From Trochalopteron elliotii (Eukaryota; Chordata; Aves; Passeriformes; Leiothrichidae): a DNA stretch of 64,000 bases. The position numbers were made by a program, and so were the translations under genes. Location: positions 2,210,032 through 2,274,031 of the forward strand of contig JANPWX010000126.1 in assembly GCA_024734555.1 (NCBI GenBank), given 5' to 3'. Below, piece by piece: positions 14,801 through 26,916 of the stretch. The notes below the pieces were generated by a model that was not told the DNA's origin, did no database searches, and saw nothing but the letters and a program-made list of their open reading frames with translations. The stretch's first letter is position 1. Each line of letters begins with the position of its first letter.

Positions 14801-17800
14801 TTGGAAGGTAAGTGAAGGATATTTTGGGCAGCAGCATAGCAGACATTCTCCCTTGTGTGTCTGAAGCCTAAAGAGAAGAATCTAGTGACTGTTGTAATTG
14901 AACTGGAGCAAAATCCCAGTTCACAATCCAGTTCTCCTGGTCATGATTACATGGGCAACACTGCACCAATGCCAGTCAACAGACCCTGCCTTATTTACCT
15001 CCTTCCATCACTGTAAGGAGCTGCCTCACTTCCATCATTGTAAGAAGCTTCCATCACTGTGAGCTGCCTCACTTCCCTTCTGTGGGTGGCCCTCCAGGAG
15101 TCATGAGCAAAGTAATCATCGTCATGTAATGAGCCATGTTAATATTTGTGCATGTTAATTGCTGGGACACAAGAGATTAGCTCTTCAATACTGCTTTCAT
15201 CCTCTTATGAGCCATCAGCTGAAAAATTAGTCATGACAGGACTGCTCTTCATCATGGCATAGAGCTTCTGCATAGATTAGGTCTTTTGGCCCTTCTTATT
15301 CTTTTTTATTTTGTTCTTTTCTTCCTGACAATTATCACTGGTATAAAATTGGTATATCTATGCACACATATATAAAGATACCACCAATGCCCAGACAGTG
15401 AGAGAACTTAATTCCTTATAAAGAAGTCTCTTCTAAAAGTCTTTTTCAGTGAAGTCTTCACATGATAAAGATTAAGGTATTTATTGGTTTGCTCTTTGCT
15501 TCCTCTGCTGCAGGTACTTGGTATTTACCAAGTCAAGCAGAGCTGTTCTTAGACATCCCTTGTGCATGGCAGGAGTGGGAATGTTGCTAACCTGCTGTAT
15601 TGGGAATTCCTGAGAATCCTACAATCTTTTTTACTTGTAGATTTGGGGTTTTATTATTTTCATGGTTTTATTCGTTTGGAAGTCAGCAATGGAAAATAGA
15701 ACCATGTGCTGTTTACTTTGATTGAATGTCATGCAGTTGTGCTGTACAGTGAAAATGATCTGTTTAATCCATCTTCCCTGCCTGCAAGTTTTTGAGACAG
15801 AAACTGCTTCATTTTAATGGCACTTTATTTTAGTGCTGCTACTTCCAATACTGATTCTTCAATAATTGCACTCTTGGAAATGTATTTCCTTTTTCTTTCT
15901 CAGGTTTGTCCTAGAAAAATTCAAAGTTCCCTTGTCCTTTCATGAAAGCAGATAAATAAAGCAAATTCTACTACTACAAGCTGAGGGTCAGTATATTCTT
16001 GGAAGATTTACCTTATCCAGATCTTACGACTATTTCACTTAAGCTACAATTTGAGTCCACCTTGCAAAAACCCCTTCAAATCCCCTACGGTAATGCTGTT
16101 AACCTGAGCTGGCCACCTCATCAAATAATGTCTGTGTTAGGACAGCTCAGCTGAAAATGTGCCTGGTCTTCAGTTCTGGGTGCAGCCTGGCCTCAGTGAG
16201 CATCCTGTGTGGTCCTTTGCTGTGTTTCCCCAGTGTGCTCCAGTTTTACCAGAACTGACCAGGAAAGAAGCTGAACTTACTGTGGTACAGGGAAGGTGCT
16301 CCCCAAAACCTTTGTGCTGTGCTGAATATCTCAGATGGTGTTTTGCACTTATGTTGCCCTTTAGAGAGGGATTATTTAGTCCAGGTAAATCTGGTTAAGC
16401 ATTTATAGCAGAGATTTTTGCAGTTTTAGCAAAGACTGTCTTAATTTGTGAATTGTCTTTGCTGTAAGAGAAATCTGAGCTTAGGTGCTAGAGTGAAGAA
16501 GTGGTGCTGCTTATATTTTTAGCTGAAGTACAATGGAAAAAGTTTATAAAAAGTGTTGCTTTAGAATTATATTTGGCTTCCTGCATGAAAACTGAGTGAC
16601 ATCTTCATGTGAACACAGAGCAGGGAAATTTTACTCTGATATGTCTTGAATGTAAATAAAGATCAATACAAAGAAGGTGAGAATTAAGATGCTGGGATAT
16701 ATGTATCCCAGTCAGTCTCTATTAATCTAGAAATTGAATTATTGAATAATTGAATTTACCTACAAGTTTAATAATAAAAGGTTGATGTGTGTAGCTCTTA
16801 AGATCTATATTTTGTTATCAAAATCCATCAGCTGTTTTTACCTGCATTGTTTTTAAAAGTCATAAAAGCCAGAAGGTGCCAGAGATTGTACCTGTAGTAA
16901 AACTCCAACTTCAGTTTGCTGTTTTAGATCCTGGGTGATTCCAGGATTTGATGACTATATCTGAGCTGATTACAGCACAATAATATCTGGGAATAATATC
17001 TAGGTTGAAGAGCAGAATGAACCCATGATATCAAGATTCTTTGTTTCCATCAGTGTTTAATTGTATTGTTAACTGGATGCTCACTGGCCTGTTGTGACTT
17101 TCATATAGATTTGAGGATTACTTATTTCAGTTAATACTCTAAATTCTCTGATCTGAACTGTACTTTCAGCTACTCCAGTGGGACTGTGGTTCATGTTAGT
17201 GTCACACAGGTATCTTGGAGACAGTTTGACCTGTTTGTAATTTGCATAGAACTTTTCAGCAGGCTTTCCATACTTTGGAGAATAAAAAAGAGTGAAAGGG
17301 CAACCATTCCCTACTCCTTTCTTTGTTACTTCAGTCCTGTGTGGGATGCAGCATTCAAAAGTTCCTTCTCTGGAAATGCATCTCATTCATGTCCCCACTG
17401 GTTTGAAACACCATTTTTATGTAGGAGAATCTATTAATGCCCACAGCTGGGCAGTGGGACAGTCAAGAGGTGACGTGTCTGCCTTGGTGCACTGCAGCTT
17501 TCACATCTCAGGAGCAAGGTGTGGCTGGAGGACAGGGAAGGGCTCATCATGATTGTGCTGCCCACCCTGGCAGTGATGAGGATGCAGGTACAGAAAAGAA
17601 AGGAGAGAATCTGGCATGGCTGGGGAGCAAAAACAGAGAGTGAGAGAAGAATGCTTTCCCTTGGAGGTGTATTGCAGGCTGCATGGATTTCCTGCTCCAA
17701 CAGAGCTGCCTAGATTAAATTAGTAATTACCATTTCTAGTAATTACTATTTCTTCTGACTTAGAGAATGATGTAATTACCATGAAAACCAACTGGTGGCT

Positions 17801-20800
17801 TTTGTGGGCTTTTAGCTTGCTGGTAAGAGGTCTAATTTAGAAACTGAGATAATGTAAACCAACTGACATGCCTTTTCTCTGCACAGAGGGGATGAGAAGT
17901 ATTTGCAGGGGGCTGCTGCCTTTGGAGGGTCCTGCCTGCTGCTGCCCTGGGCTCTGTGCCTGGGCTCTCCCTCCTGCCCATGCTCCAAGCAGGGCCTCAG
18001 CTGTGCTGTGACCTGCAGGAGCTACAGGAACACTACAGCCAGAACAGCAGATAGGCTCAGGCTCCTCTTCCGTGTGTGCTTTATGAAATTTAGGTGCAAA
18101 CATGTCCCATCCACGTTGTTATTATGTTTTCTGTTGCAATGGTTCGCAGCTCCTGTGGATCAGAGACCTGCTACATTTTATAAGCAGAAATAGAAACATA
18201 ATCTCTGTCCCTGAGAGCTGTGTAAGTAGAAAAGAGATTGCATATAGATACAGGGGAGTTGTGACAGTGACCTATTTCAACCTACTTTCCACCACCTTTG
18301 GAAAAAGAAAGCCTCAGGAAAAAAACTAAATTGCTTCATTGATGTTTTTTGGGAGCCTGTTTCAAACCTAAAGGCACACATTAAAAAGTGCATGTTTAAA
18401 ACAGTAGTGGAAAGCAATCAACAGAGGGAGAAAAATGCTTTCAGAATTCTGGGTGAGATTTAGTTCAAGCAGAGTATGGTGGGCTTGAAAATGAGGGTAT
18501 GTTGCAGATATGTGATGTGATAAAATGAAGGACAATAAAGGGAGCAGAGAGAAAAGTGTTGTGGTCAGAGTGGCAAAGCTGGAAATGATCTGCACAGCAG
18601 TTTTGTGTGTTTATTAGACCATCATTTGTGTTTGTCAAGAGCTGAGAAAAGAAAGTGGCAACTGAGACAGGAGATGAGTATGGCAAGGACAGTTTTCTCT
18701 TTTGTATGAGGCTGTACATATCTGCTTATGTGCATACCCTCTACTGTCTTTCGAGGTTTCTGCTGCTCGTTCTTCAGTTCTCTTGTTCCCAGAAATAATG
18801 AACAAGGTGCTTTGGGAAACCTCAGGCTTGGTCAGACTGGAGGCATCAGTCAGTAGCTCACATGCACTCAGCTTATTCTTCTCTTTTCTTCCCTTCTCCC
18901 CTTGCCAGATGCTTTTGTGGAAGAGAGTTCTTCCCTTGGATCAGTATCACTCTGTATTAAGTATTCCTTAACCTGTTCAATGCTTTCTGCTGCAATTCTG
19001 TAGACTGGGGCAATGAAAGTAACTCTTGTCCTCTAAAGTAATTAGCTACATAAAGCAACTACCAGACATCATCCAGTTACCCAGATACTGTTATATAACA
19101 AAAGTGTCTGTTTCCACTTGCAACATTCTCTGTATGATTTGAATCAGTAAATCCCAGTTGCTTCTAAGCTATGAATGTTCTTGTGGCTCTTGTACTTTAG
19201 TACATCTGAAGATCAGAGAAATTGTGTGACAGCAGACGAGCTGATTCTGTGTAGGGAGACTGACCTAATTTTGCAGTGCAGAGTCTGCTCCCCAGACACT
19301 GGGATAGGAGCAAAGAGCGAGGTGTGGAAAGGAGCCAGGCCTCCCTGTGGAAGCCATGCCTGTGGTGTCCTGCAGCACATGAGCTCTGGGCTGTTGGGAG
19401 TTGCATGAGGGCTGCTCTCCTTTCCAAAACAGTTGTATGATCTCTGAACAGGGACCTGTGCCAAGTCCTTTCGTGCCAGGTTCATCTGTTGAGTCTAGTT
19501 TCAATAAGCTTTTTTCCAAGGTGTTTTTTCAGCACCCTTTATTGCCGTGTCTCGCCTGCTGGATTAAGCCCTTATCTAGCAGAGAGATGGAGATGTTTTG
19601 GCTGCATCCTTGTTGCACATTTGAATTGCTCACTCCATTGCAGATTGGGTGTATGCATAGAAAACATCTTGTCCTGAGTGTACGTGTTTGTGCACGTGTT
19701 GTTCTCTGTGTGGGTGTATATAAATGTATGTTCTCCTTTTTATAAAAATAACCTTCGGGGCAGAATGTGTTTACAAAAGAGCAGTTTTTCTTTCTGGTTT
19801 CTGTTTGTAGTTTAAAGCTTTTTTTAAAAAAAGTCCAGACATTGTTCTTGTATCATCTTCTGACCAGGAAACTCTATCATGTTGGCCCACTGCCATCGCC
19901 AGCATTGCAGAAGGCTTAATTCCTATCATTCTTCCAAACAAAAGTATGAGAAATAGGTTCATGTGTGACTGTCCCTGGGCCTGCAGGGGAGATGCAGTTT
20001 TCTTTGGGGCAGCACTAACTAACGTACAGTGAGACCTTCATTGGCATATTGCAAATGCATAGAGCCTGCTCCAGATATTTCACTTCTGCATCGTGCAAAG
20101 GTTATGAAGCAAGGTTACTAGTTTACATAAAGGAGCCTTAACAGGAAGTAAGATTTTAATAACACATCTAAATGTGAAATGCAAAGATTTCCAGTGCTAA
20201 CTTAGCCAGCTTTCAAGAAAACAGAATTGCACAAGTAAGGGCACATTTTTGTTTTCATTCCTATGCTAACAGAAAAAAAATACCCTAAATGTACCTGCCT
20301 TGTCGTTCATGCTTAAATGTAATGCAACATTTATCAAGCTCCTCTAAAAATACAAGCTGTCTCAGGGTTGCTGAGCTAAATATATAGTTGAGATCATCAT
20401 TTCTGTGTTCAACATCTACTGGAAGCACACAGCAAACTCTTGGTTTCAGTGGTTGTTCTGATGTGAATGGTGTCTTGAAAGTGTCACCCTTTTCACTGTA
20501 GGGTGTCATCTGAACACCTTTTTAAACCTCAGTCAGGTTAGGACAAAGCATGTATGACACCTTATAAAAGGAACAGAGCCAGAAGCAGTGGAAAAGGTTA
20601 AACTTGTTTGTGCCCTCTCCCTTCCCTTCCCAACTTGGCAGAAGTGACATTGCACAAGACCAGACAACACAGTGTGAACAGTCACTGTCTGTGTCACACA
20701 TTTAGCATGTGTAAAAAGTATAAAGGGATGTGAGTCTGAATTTCTGGAATCTGCATTTACTTTTACTGAAAATTATGTACAGATTTCCTTGAGTATTAGA

Positions 20801-23800
20801 ATAATATTAAGTAGTGACTCACTCTTTAGAGGATTTTTTAAAATGTTTTTATGTACTGATCTGATGGTCTTTTCTACATATAACTTGCATGGGCTTTTTT
20901 CTTTGCCTAAAATATGTGTTGTTGAGCAGGCAAAGAATCCCAAAAACTTCTCTGGTGTGTTGGTTTCCTCATTCTGTGAGGAACAGTTGCTGTGAGGGAT
21001 GCCAGTGCATGGGCTTTGACACATTATATCTCATCAAACTGATTTCAGTGCTGCAATGTAACATTATGAGATTTGACAATAACAACATGTAACGTTTCAA
21101 GGGCCTGTGTGTGCCTTGCCTCTCTTAGATCAGAGGAAAGCTTGCAAAAGCTTTTACAGTTTGGAATATTCAATTCCTTTTGCATCTGGCTCTGACTGCC
21201 AGGTTAGTGTGTAGTTCAGTTTTTACTGGATGGGGGATGTTTACAATCAGATCTTGTCCTTTTTGGATGTTAATTTTTAGTGGTGAGATACCAACCTCAG
21301 CCAGGCCTGACCTTGACAAATCTCCCAAGTGCTCCCTGAACAAAAAAGTGATTTGTAGATTATTTCCTGTCCCTCTGGTCAGAACTCTCTCCTCTGAGCT
21401 GGTGGTTTGTATTCAAATTAGTTTTTATTTTTTGTCAGTATTGCAGCAGTGTCTTTACAAAGACAAAAACATATATTGAGAGCTGACTGTGCTGACAGTG
21501 TAACACACAGAGATATTCTGTGCAGAATGTTGGAGAATGCAAGGGAAGGAAAAGGAAGCAATTCTCCATTTGAGAGACAAGAAGTGAATAAGAAAAGAGA
21601 ATGACATGCTCTGTAGGCATAACAACTTTGCCTTCTTCCCCCTTAGTGCTTTACAGTCATGTCAAAATAGACTATTTAGGTCATTTACTGATGACCTGTG
21701 AATGCCATGTCTATCACAGCCTTTCAAAATGTACAAGTGACAAAATATTACCAGTGAAGTTTAATTAGCAGAGCAACTGAAGATCTGGTAGCATCAGTAA
21801 AATGCATTAGGGCTAATATTGTGGGAGGTCTAGCTATGGGCTAAGGGATTACTCAGCTGAGATTGCCAGTGCACAGCTGATCTGGCCATTTCAAATTATC
21901 AGAAACCTAATTAAATGAAAACATACAAGCAGATAATGAGTGAGCTGTTGGCTAGAAAATCCTCCAATATTAAATCAGAAGTTTCCTTTGGGGCAGTTAA
22001 AACACAGCGACTATATCTTGGGCTGGGTGTTAATCAGTGTAACAAGTGAATCTGATATTGGCCTGGAGAGAGATTTTAAAATTGAGATTTTGTTATGAAC
22101 TTTCCAAAGTTCATACAGGGTCCTCAGGCCCTGTGCAGCCTCCCCCACTCTGCTCCCTCCAGTCACAAATGACTGAGGCTGTTCTAGCCTGCATCCATGG
22201 GTTTTAATTGCACCTAGAAGTCACAGCCTGATTACAGAATATCAGCAGGCCCCTGGGGAACAAAGTTTGGAGCAGCAGTGAAACATGAGCAAGCACAGCT
22301 GTGCTGGGGCAGGTGTGAGAACACCCCCTCTGTGTGTTCATTCTCTGTGGTGAGCTCTGTCCTTTGGGTTGTGGTTACAGCCTGTCCCAGCCCACGGGGT
22401 GGCACTGAGGGCACTGGGGACTGCTGTACAAAGTGTATTTCTCCATTGGATCAGCTGAGACCATGGCAGGTGACAGTCAGAGGCCTCTCCTGGTGCTGGC
22501 TGGGCAGACCCTGCCATGCTGGGAGTGGACAGATGCCTGGAGATACCCTGGAATGAGTGTATGAAGTGTATAAAAGGTGACTGTAAATATCATGTGTGTT
22601 TTGGGCAAGGCATTGCTTATTTCTTTGATATGAAAGCAGAGTTAGGTGATAAAATGCTCCACATATTCCACCAGTTTGGTATCCTTTTTCCCCACCAGCT
22701 TAATTTAATTAGATTTTCCCCCACTTCATCTTGCCCATCTATCACCAGCCTACCCATGCTGGTGCTGTAGTCCCAGTAACAATCAGGCTTCAAAACAGTG
22801 GCCTTCCTGTGGAAGTTGGGGGATTGCTGTCTCTTGGCTTGTCCTGTCCCATGGGCAGCCCTGGACTCCTCAGTGGCCAATTCCTGTCCCTGCTTCTGAT
22901 CTCCTGGCCCCAAACTCCCCTGGCTCCTGGAGCAGTGTTTTTGAGAATTATGGCTGCTTCTCATTGTCTCACAGCTGTAAATATAGGCTGTATTTTTGGT
23001 TCCTGGCCATGTGGCTTGGCTCTGTTAAAACAGATGTTGTCCAGCTACAGCCTCCTTTGCTAATGGATCTGGATCACTTGGCATCAACAGCCTGTCTTCC
23101 TCTTTATTTACTGCTCTTCTAAGAATAGCTGTTTTCAAATTTAATTGTGGATGATGAGGTGGATAAAAGTGTTGAATACCCTGGGACCAAAAGCTGATCC
23201 CAGCAGGACCCCTCTGAAAACATACTGACTCAGTGGTTCCTGTTTAAAATTAGATTTTGACACCTGTCAGCCAGTTTTTTATTTAATGTGTACTGTATTC
23301 ACTTTATATCATTCTGGTTCCTCAATCAAAATATCAGCCGCCTTCCAGAAGTCTGTTCCATGGACACTGTTATCCCTGTTAACCACATCTGTTGTCTCAA
23401 AGATAGAAGGTTGTTTGACAGACACTGTTTTCCACAAAACCTTGTTGATTGCTGTTACTTATTTCCTTTCTTTCTTAATCATGTCCTGTCTCTGCTATTC
23501 CATTATTTTGCTGGGATAAATGACAGGATGACAGGATTATAATTATCTGGGTTTCCCCATTTATCCTTTCTAAATATGCTTTTCTAGAATGTTCCCATTG
23601 TTCCACGCTTTTTTTGAAAATAAACATGCAACAGTCCAGAAAGCCTTCAGCCTTAAACATTTTCAAGAGTTTGGATATGTTGACTTGAAAAGTGAGAGGC
23701 CAGGGATCTAAGGCCCTTGGAGGTGAAAACTGCTGTGAGAAGTGTCCTGGCCTTTCCCTGTGGCTGTGACTTGATGCTCTGCTGCCTTCCCAGAGCCCTC

Positions 23801-26800
23801 ATGAGCTCACAGTCATGATGTTCTTCTGGAGGAATCCTGTGCTTTCAGTGTTAGTGGTGTTAGTGCAGCTCTGCCACTCCCTGCTGTGCTGCTCTAGTTC
23901 TCTTCCTGATAACACTCTTAGGTCTCATATCCAATTTAAAAACAAGAAGAAAAGACTTGTTCTTCATGTGTCTGGTTTGTGTGGCTTCCACGTTTTGGGC
24001 TTTGCTTTGCCTGTGAGTGTTGGACTTTTCCATGTTCTGTTTAATTTTAAATTCAAATCCCATATTTGAGGAAAAAATTCTTATCTTCCACACTGAATGA
24101 CATTATCTTAGGTCTTCCAAACACAGTTGCTGATTCCTCTCTCCTCAAACATGATGATTTAAAAATCTGCCAGAGTAATGGGCATAAATGAGATATATTA
24201 AAGGTAAGGGTGTAGGGGTATTTTGGGTATGTTGTGATAACTGAATAACGTGTCCTTCCTCTTTTAGGGTGGTTGGTGGCTTTGAAACTCTGACTGCTAT
24301 GGAGAATGTGGAAAGTGACCCAAAAACAGACCGTCCCAAGGTATGTGTGAAGCACTGGGGACAGTGGCCTCACGTGGCAGTGCTGGTCACTCTGCTGACA
24401 CTTCTTGAAACCAAAACAGGGGGAGATGGCACAACTTAATCAGCAGATGGAATTACTGCTCTTCTCTTCTGCTTCCAGGAGGAAATAAGAATTGAGACAA
24501 CAACTGTTTTTGTTGATCCCTATGAAGAGGCAGATGCACAGGTGAGGTTGCTTAGTTGCTTGAGGTTTTTTTTCAAAGGCCAAAGCTTTTCTGGGGAGAA
24601 CTTTGCAACTTAATGCCTTTTCTTTGCACATGGGCAGCCCCTTGGCCCATCTGGTTGCCAGCTAAGATTAAGCAGCTGCCATTCAACTGCCTTTTTGTCA
24701 GGATCCTGGTAGCTCTTTCAGTGGAGAGTTACTAATGTCACTGAGTCTGGCACAGCTCCCAGTCCATCAGGCTTCTGATGATTTCCTATCAAATGCCCCC
24801 AGTAGCTGTGGGTAGCTGCAGGTGAGAAGGAGTCTTGCTGTAATGGCTGCAGACAGCCTGTTTGTAGTGGCCCTTGAGGGCTGTCTCCTAAAGCCTGCCC
24901 TGTAATCTCAGTGGTGCTGATTGCTGGTTTAGAGTGCTTTAAAGCTTCAAAGAATTGTAGACATTTCCTCCTTATTCTGCACTATCTCTTGCAACAGATT
25001 GCACCCTTTGCTTCCCACAGGTCGCTGCTGAAAGAGAGAAGTTCCAGCAGGAAGAAGAAGCAGCCAAAATAAAGGCTGAAGTGGTTCCACCAAAGAAAGA
25101 GGCTCAGACTCCTAAAACTTACCGGCAGGGGATTGGAAAATACATCAACATGGCTGCAGCGTGAGTTCCCTGTCCTTCTCATTTTTGCTGAATATTTTAG
25201 GTGTCTTTCCTGCTGGATGCTGTCCCTGTCCAGTGCCATTGCTCAGATGTTTGGTTTGGGCCAGCAAAGACACCCTCATGTAGTCCTAATAGTCAAGAGT
25301 TTACTTCACTTCTGTTGTTTTTCAAGGTCATACATTAACTGAGCTTCTCTTTTAGCCCTTGAACATGACCAAGTTGGTCTTTAAAAGCATGTGCTGACTT
25401 CAGAACTGTAGATACATTTCCAGAACTCAGAAGTCTTTGAGGAACTGTACTATGTCACTTCCTACACCATCTTTTATCCTCTTCCTCTTCTGCAGCTATT
25501 TCTGAAGGCCACAGTCCCACAGATGTTTCTCTTTTAGCAGCTTCTGCCCTGCACAAAGTAGCTGCCCCAGGCCCCCGTCAGTTTGCTGCTCTGGTTCCCT
25601 GTTCAGCCTCACAAACAGCTGTACCAGCACAGCTGAAATGGCTGGAAAGAGGAGCAGGTTCCCAGGCTTGCTGTGGGAGGACAGGGCAGCTGGATAGCTC
25701 CAGGGTATCTGGCTGGTTGGACAGGCTTATCCTAAAGCACCCTCTCCCAAACACCCTTTGTACCCCTGTCAGGATTGGCAGCACTGCTTTCTTTCCTGAG
25801 GACAGCACAGAATCCTGGCTGAGCAGCAGCTTAACATGTGTTTTGGAAAAATTAAAATAAATGCCTTCCACTTGATTTTTAGCAGACTTCTCTAAAAGCA
25901 TTTGCAAAAATGCTCTTGTCTGTCTGCTACATAAAGGCCTGTATTTATGCATATACAGATCTGGACAGCCATTTAATCAGCTTGTGTGTGACTTACAGGC
26001 ATTTGCATAACTGTGAGAACAGAAATGTGTTAGCTCAGGTAGGTCAGTTTAGTGTGTCAGTAAAATTTTCCAGTTGCAGAATATTGTGTGTCCCTTAAAA
26101 TACTATGTCCAGCTTAAAACTGCTGACACGGTGCACTCTTATTTACAGAGGAAATCCAGCATTTGTAGCTCTGTGGAAATGACCAGGTAGTGCAGAAAGG
26201 ACCTTCAGTCACTGCAGCCTGTTCTGGCAGATATAGGGTTCTGTGTTCTCCCTATCAGCTACTGATATCTGACTAAAAACCACAGCATATGAGCTGGCTG
26301 CACAGTGTCCCTGGGGTTGCAAGCTCTGCTCAAGAGAGGCTGGTAATAACAGCAGCAACTGCAACAGGCTGGGCTCAAGAAACAGGAAGGATCAGAGGAG
26401 CTCTCCCAGCTGCTTTATACCTAGTTCCCCATAAATCCTTTTGCTGCCACAAGTGCAGGTGAAAAGGCATGGGGAGAACTCATGGCTCATGTTTTCCTGA
26501 CCATGCTAAAAAGGTACAGCTGTTAAATCTTCTGCTCTGGCCTGGAGAACTTTCTGTGCTTTGAACATATTCCTGGGAGTGTTCAAAGCCTGATCCAAAC
26601 CATCCCCATGGATTCATTCTCCCTCTTTTTGGGCATACCAAAGACCCCAACCCCTGCAATCCCCATGCTGGCATGGAGCTTGCACTCCTGTCTAGTTGAC
26701 AAGGGATGGGCTGGCTCCAGTATAGCTGGTGCTGGGAAAAAGGAGGCAGAACAGGCATCCCAGCTGCCCTGGTGCCACTGGCAGTAAAGACTCCCTGAGA

Positions 26801-26916
26801 GTTGTTTTCATTCTGGCCGCAGGAAGCGCAGCATGGAGGACGATGGGCCCTCAACCAGCACAGCTGTGAAGAAAGAAAAGAAGAGCACAGGCTTCGGGGA
26901 CTTCAGCTCCTGGTAG
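2795..26916 (+). CDS. PPIL2: PPIL2, peptidyl-prolyl isomerase-like 2 (cyclophilin-60), 3' part, eight spliced exons
   Basis: Eight exons join in frame (2795-2884, 4269-4302, 12288-12405, 14751-14807, 24268-24340, 24479-24541, 25021-25160, 26823-26916), giving 669 coding bases, 222 residues plus stop. The product is the C-terminal part of PPIL2, a nuclear, spliceosome-associated protein of about 520 residues in mammals, with an N-terminal U-box (E3 ligase type) and a cyclophilin domain. Seen here: FHRSIRNFV then [63 protein letters not shown], a glutamate/lysine-rich linker, and the terminal FGDFSSW. The catalytic arginine (FHR) is kept, but the position of cyclophilin A Trp121 is Tyr (CAYLDKKH) and Met61 is Val, as expected for this subfamily, which is reported to bind cyclosporin poorly. 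The U-box and the start of the cyclophilin domain are outside the window. All seven introns inside this span use GT-AG. Identification is from recognised family sequence, not a search. Confidence 0.96.
2885..4268 (+). other. PPIL2: PPIL2 intron
   Basis: GT-AG intron of 1384 bases between two recognised cyclophilin exons. I see no gene, RNA or recognisable repeat in it. Confidence 0.85.
4269..4302 (+). CDS. PPIL2: PPIL2 34-base microexon: [12 protein letters not shown] loop
   Basis: This exon is only 34 bases. It encodes [11 protein letters not shown] plus the first base of a Gly codon completed by the next exon. The acceptor is TTCTGCAG and the donor is GTGAGG. It holds the Gln that matches Gln63 of cyclophilin A and the glycine-rich loop. 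Skipping it would shift the frame (34 is not a multiple of 3). Confidence 0.95.
4303..12287 (+). other. PPIL2: PPIL2 intron, 8.0 kb
   Basis: Large GT-AG intron. The 3' end has a run of ten T and then CCTAAAG before the exon. It holds simple A/T-rich runs, such as a poly(A) run at about 6660-6674, and many short chance reading frames. I recognise no conserved exon, RNA gene or clear transposon. Confidence 0.8.
12288..12405 (+). CDS. PPIL2: PPIL2 exon: [13 protein letters not shown] to GPNTNKSQ
   Basis: A 118-base exon. It completes the split Gly codon and encodes [33 protein letters not shown] and TNKSQ, ending with the first two bases of a Phe codon. It contains the cyclophilin core [12 protein letters not shown], matching Ala101 to Gln111 of cyclophilin A, with Lys where cyclophilin A has Gly109. 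The donor is GTAAGT. Confidence 0.96.
12406..14750 (+). other. PPIL2: PPIL2 intron with low-complexity tract
   Basis: GT-AG intron of 2345 bases. It contains a GT/GA-rich stretch around 12920-12985 and a poly(T), AT-palindrome and G-run cluster at about 13228-13284. No gene is seen inside it. Confidence 0.8.
13228..13284. repeat. Poly(T) run, perfect 26-base AT palindrome, then G run
   Basis: A long T run interrupted by one G leads into a perfect self-complementary 26-base sequence at 13245-13270 (five T, A-rich shoulders, alternating TA core, five A). An A-rich stretch and a run of G follow. It lies in a PPIL2 intron. It may extrude as a cruciform, but the origin is probably simple-sequence expansion. 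Confidence 0.8.
14751..14807 (+). CDS. PPIL2: PPIL2 exon: [18 protein letters not shown], Tyr at the cyclophilin Trp121 position
   Basis: A 57-base exon that completes a split Phe codon and encodes [18 protein letters not shown] plus two bases of an Arg codon. The motif SCAYLDKKH aligns with EWLDGKH of cyclophilin A, so the drug-contacting Trp is Tyr here, while the Leu and active-site His are kept. The acceptor is CTCCTTCTAG and the donor is GTAAGT. Confidence 0.96.
15002..15076. repeat. Short imperfect tandem repeat (CTTCCATCAYTGT units)
   Basis: Three copies of a CTTCCATCACTGT-like unit alternate with GAGCTGCCTCA-like segments. This is a local duplication within a PPIL2 intron with no obvious function. 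Confidence 0.65.
23040..23650 (-). mobile_element. Degraded CR1/L3-type LINE fragment, antisense
   Basis: Read on the + strand, the order of segments follows the reverse complement of the reverse-transcriptase end of CR1/L3 LINEs. These are a block with CCTGGGACCAAAAGCTGATC, a CAGCCAGTTTTTTA block, a CCTTGTTGATTGCTG block, GATGACAGGATTATAATTA, and a TTTCTAAATATGC stretch with a following CCCATTGTTCC. No intact reading frame remains, so this is an old inactive copy. The boundaries are approximate. The call rests on remembered consensus order, not an alignment. Confidence 0.6.
24268..24340 (+). CDS. PPIL2: PPIL2 exon: [20 protein letters not shown]
   Basis: A 73-base exon completing a split Arg codon, then [20 protein letters not shown] and DRPK. 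This is the last helix and strand region of the cyclophilin domain. The acceptor is CCTCTTTTAG and the donor is GTATGT. Confidence 0.96.
24479..24541 (+). CDS. PPIL2: PPIL2 exon: [20 protein letters not shown], end of the cyclophilin domain
   Basis: Twenty-one whole codons encode [20 protein letters not shown] and a final Gln. This closes the cyclophilin fold (the last strand includes TTTVFVDP) and starts the acidic tail. Both introns are in phase 0. Confidence 0.96.
24542..25020 (+). other. PPIL2: PPIL2 intron, 479 bases
   Basis: Short GT-AG intron (donor GTGAGG, acceptor CCCACAG). Nothing else is recognised. Confidence 0.85.
25021..25160 (+). CDS. PPIL2: PPIL2 exon: charged C-terminal linker and [11 protein letters not shown] motif
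   Basis: A 140-base exon. It encodes [32 protein letters not shown] and [14 protein letters not shown] plus two bases of a codon. The Glu/Lys-rich part is the variable PPIL2 linker, probably helical. The following [11 protein letters not shown] resembles the conserved FRQGVGKYIN of mammals. The donor is GTGAGT. Confidence 0.93.
25161..26822 (+). other. PPIL2: PPIL2 last intron
   Basis: GT-AG intron of 1662 bases ending in TTCTGGCCGCAG. No gene or clear repeat is seen inside. Confidence 0.8.
26823..26916 (+). CDS. PPIL2: PPIL2 terminal coding exon, ends FGDFSSW stop
   Basis: Completes a split Ala codon, then [30 protein letters not shown] and TAG at 26914-26916. The basic KKEKK run could serve in nuclear localisation. 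The final FGDFSSW is the invariant end of PPIL2 proteins and fixes the reading frame and gene identity. Confidence 0.97.

Larger units (their letters stand above)
14808..24267 (+). other. PPIL2: PPIL2 intron, 9.5 kb
   Basis: The largest PPIL2 intron in the window, GT-AG. It contains an old antisense CR1/L3-like LINE fragment near 23.04-23.65 kb and a small imperfect repeat at 15.0 kb. No other gene is recognised. Many short chance reading frames occur on both strands. Confidence 0.8.
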
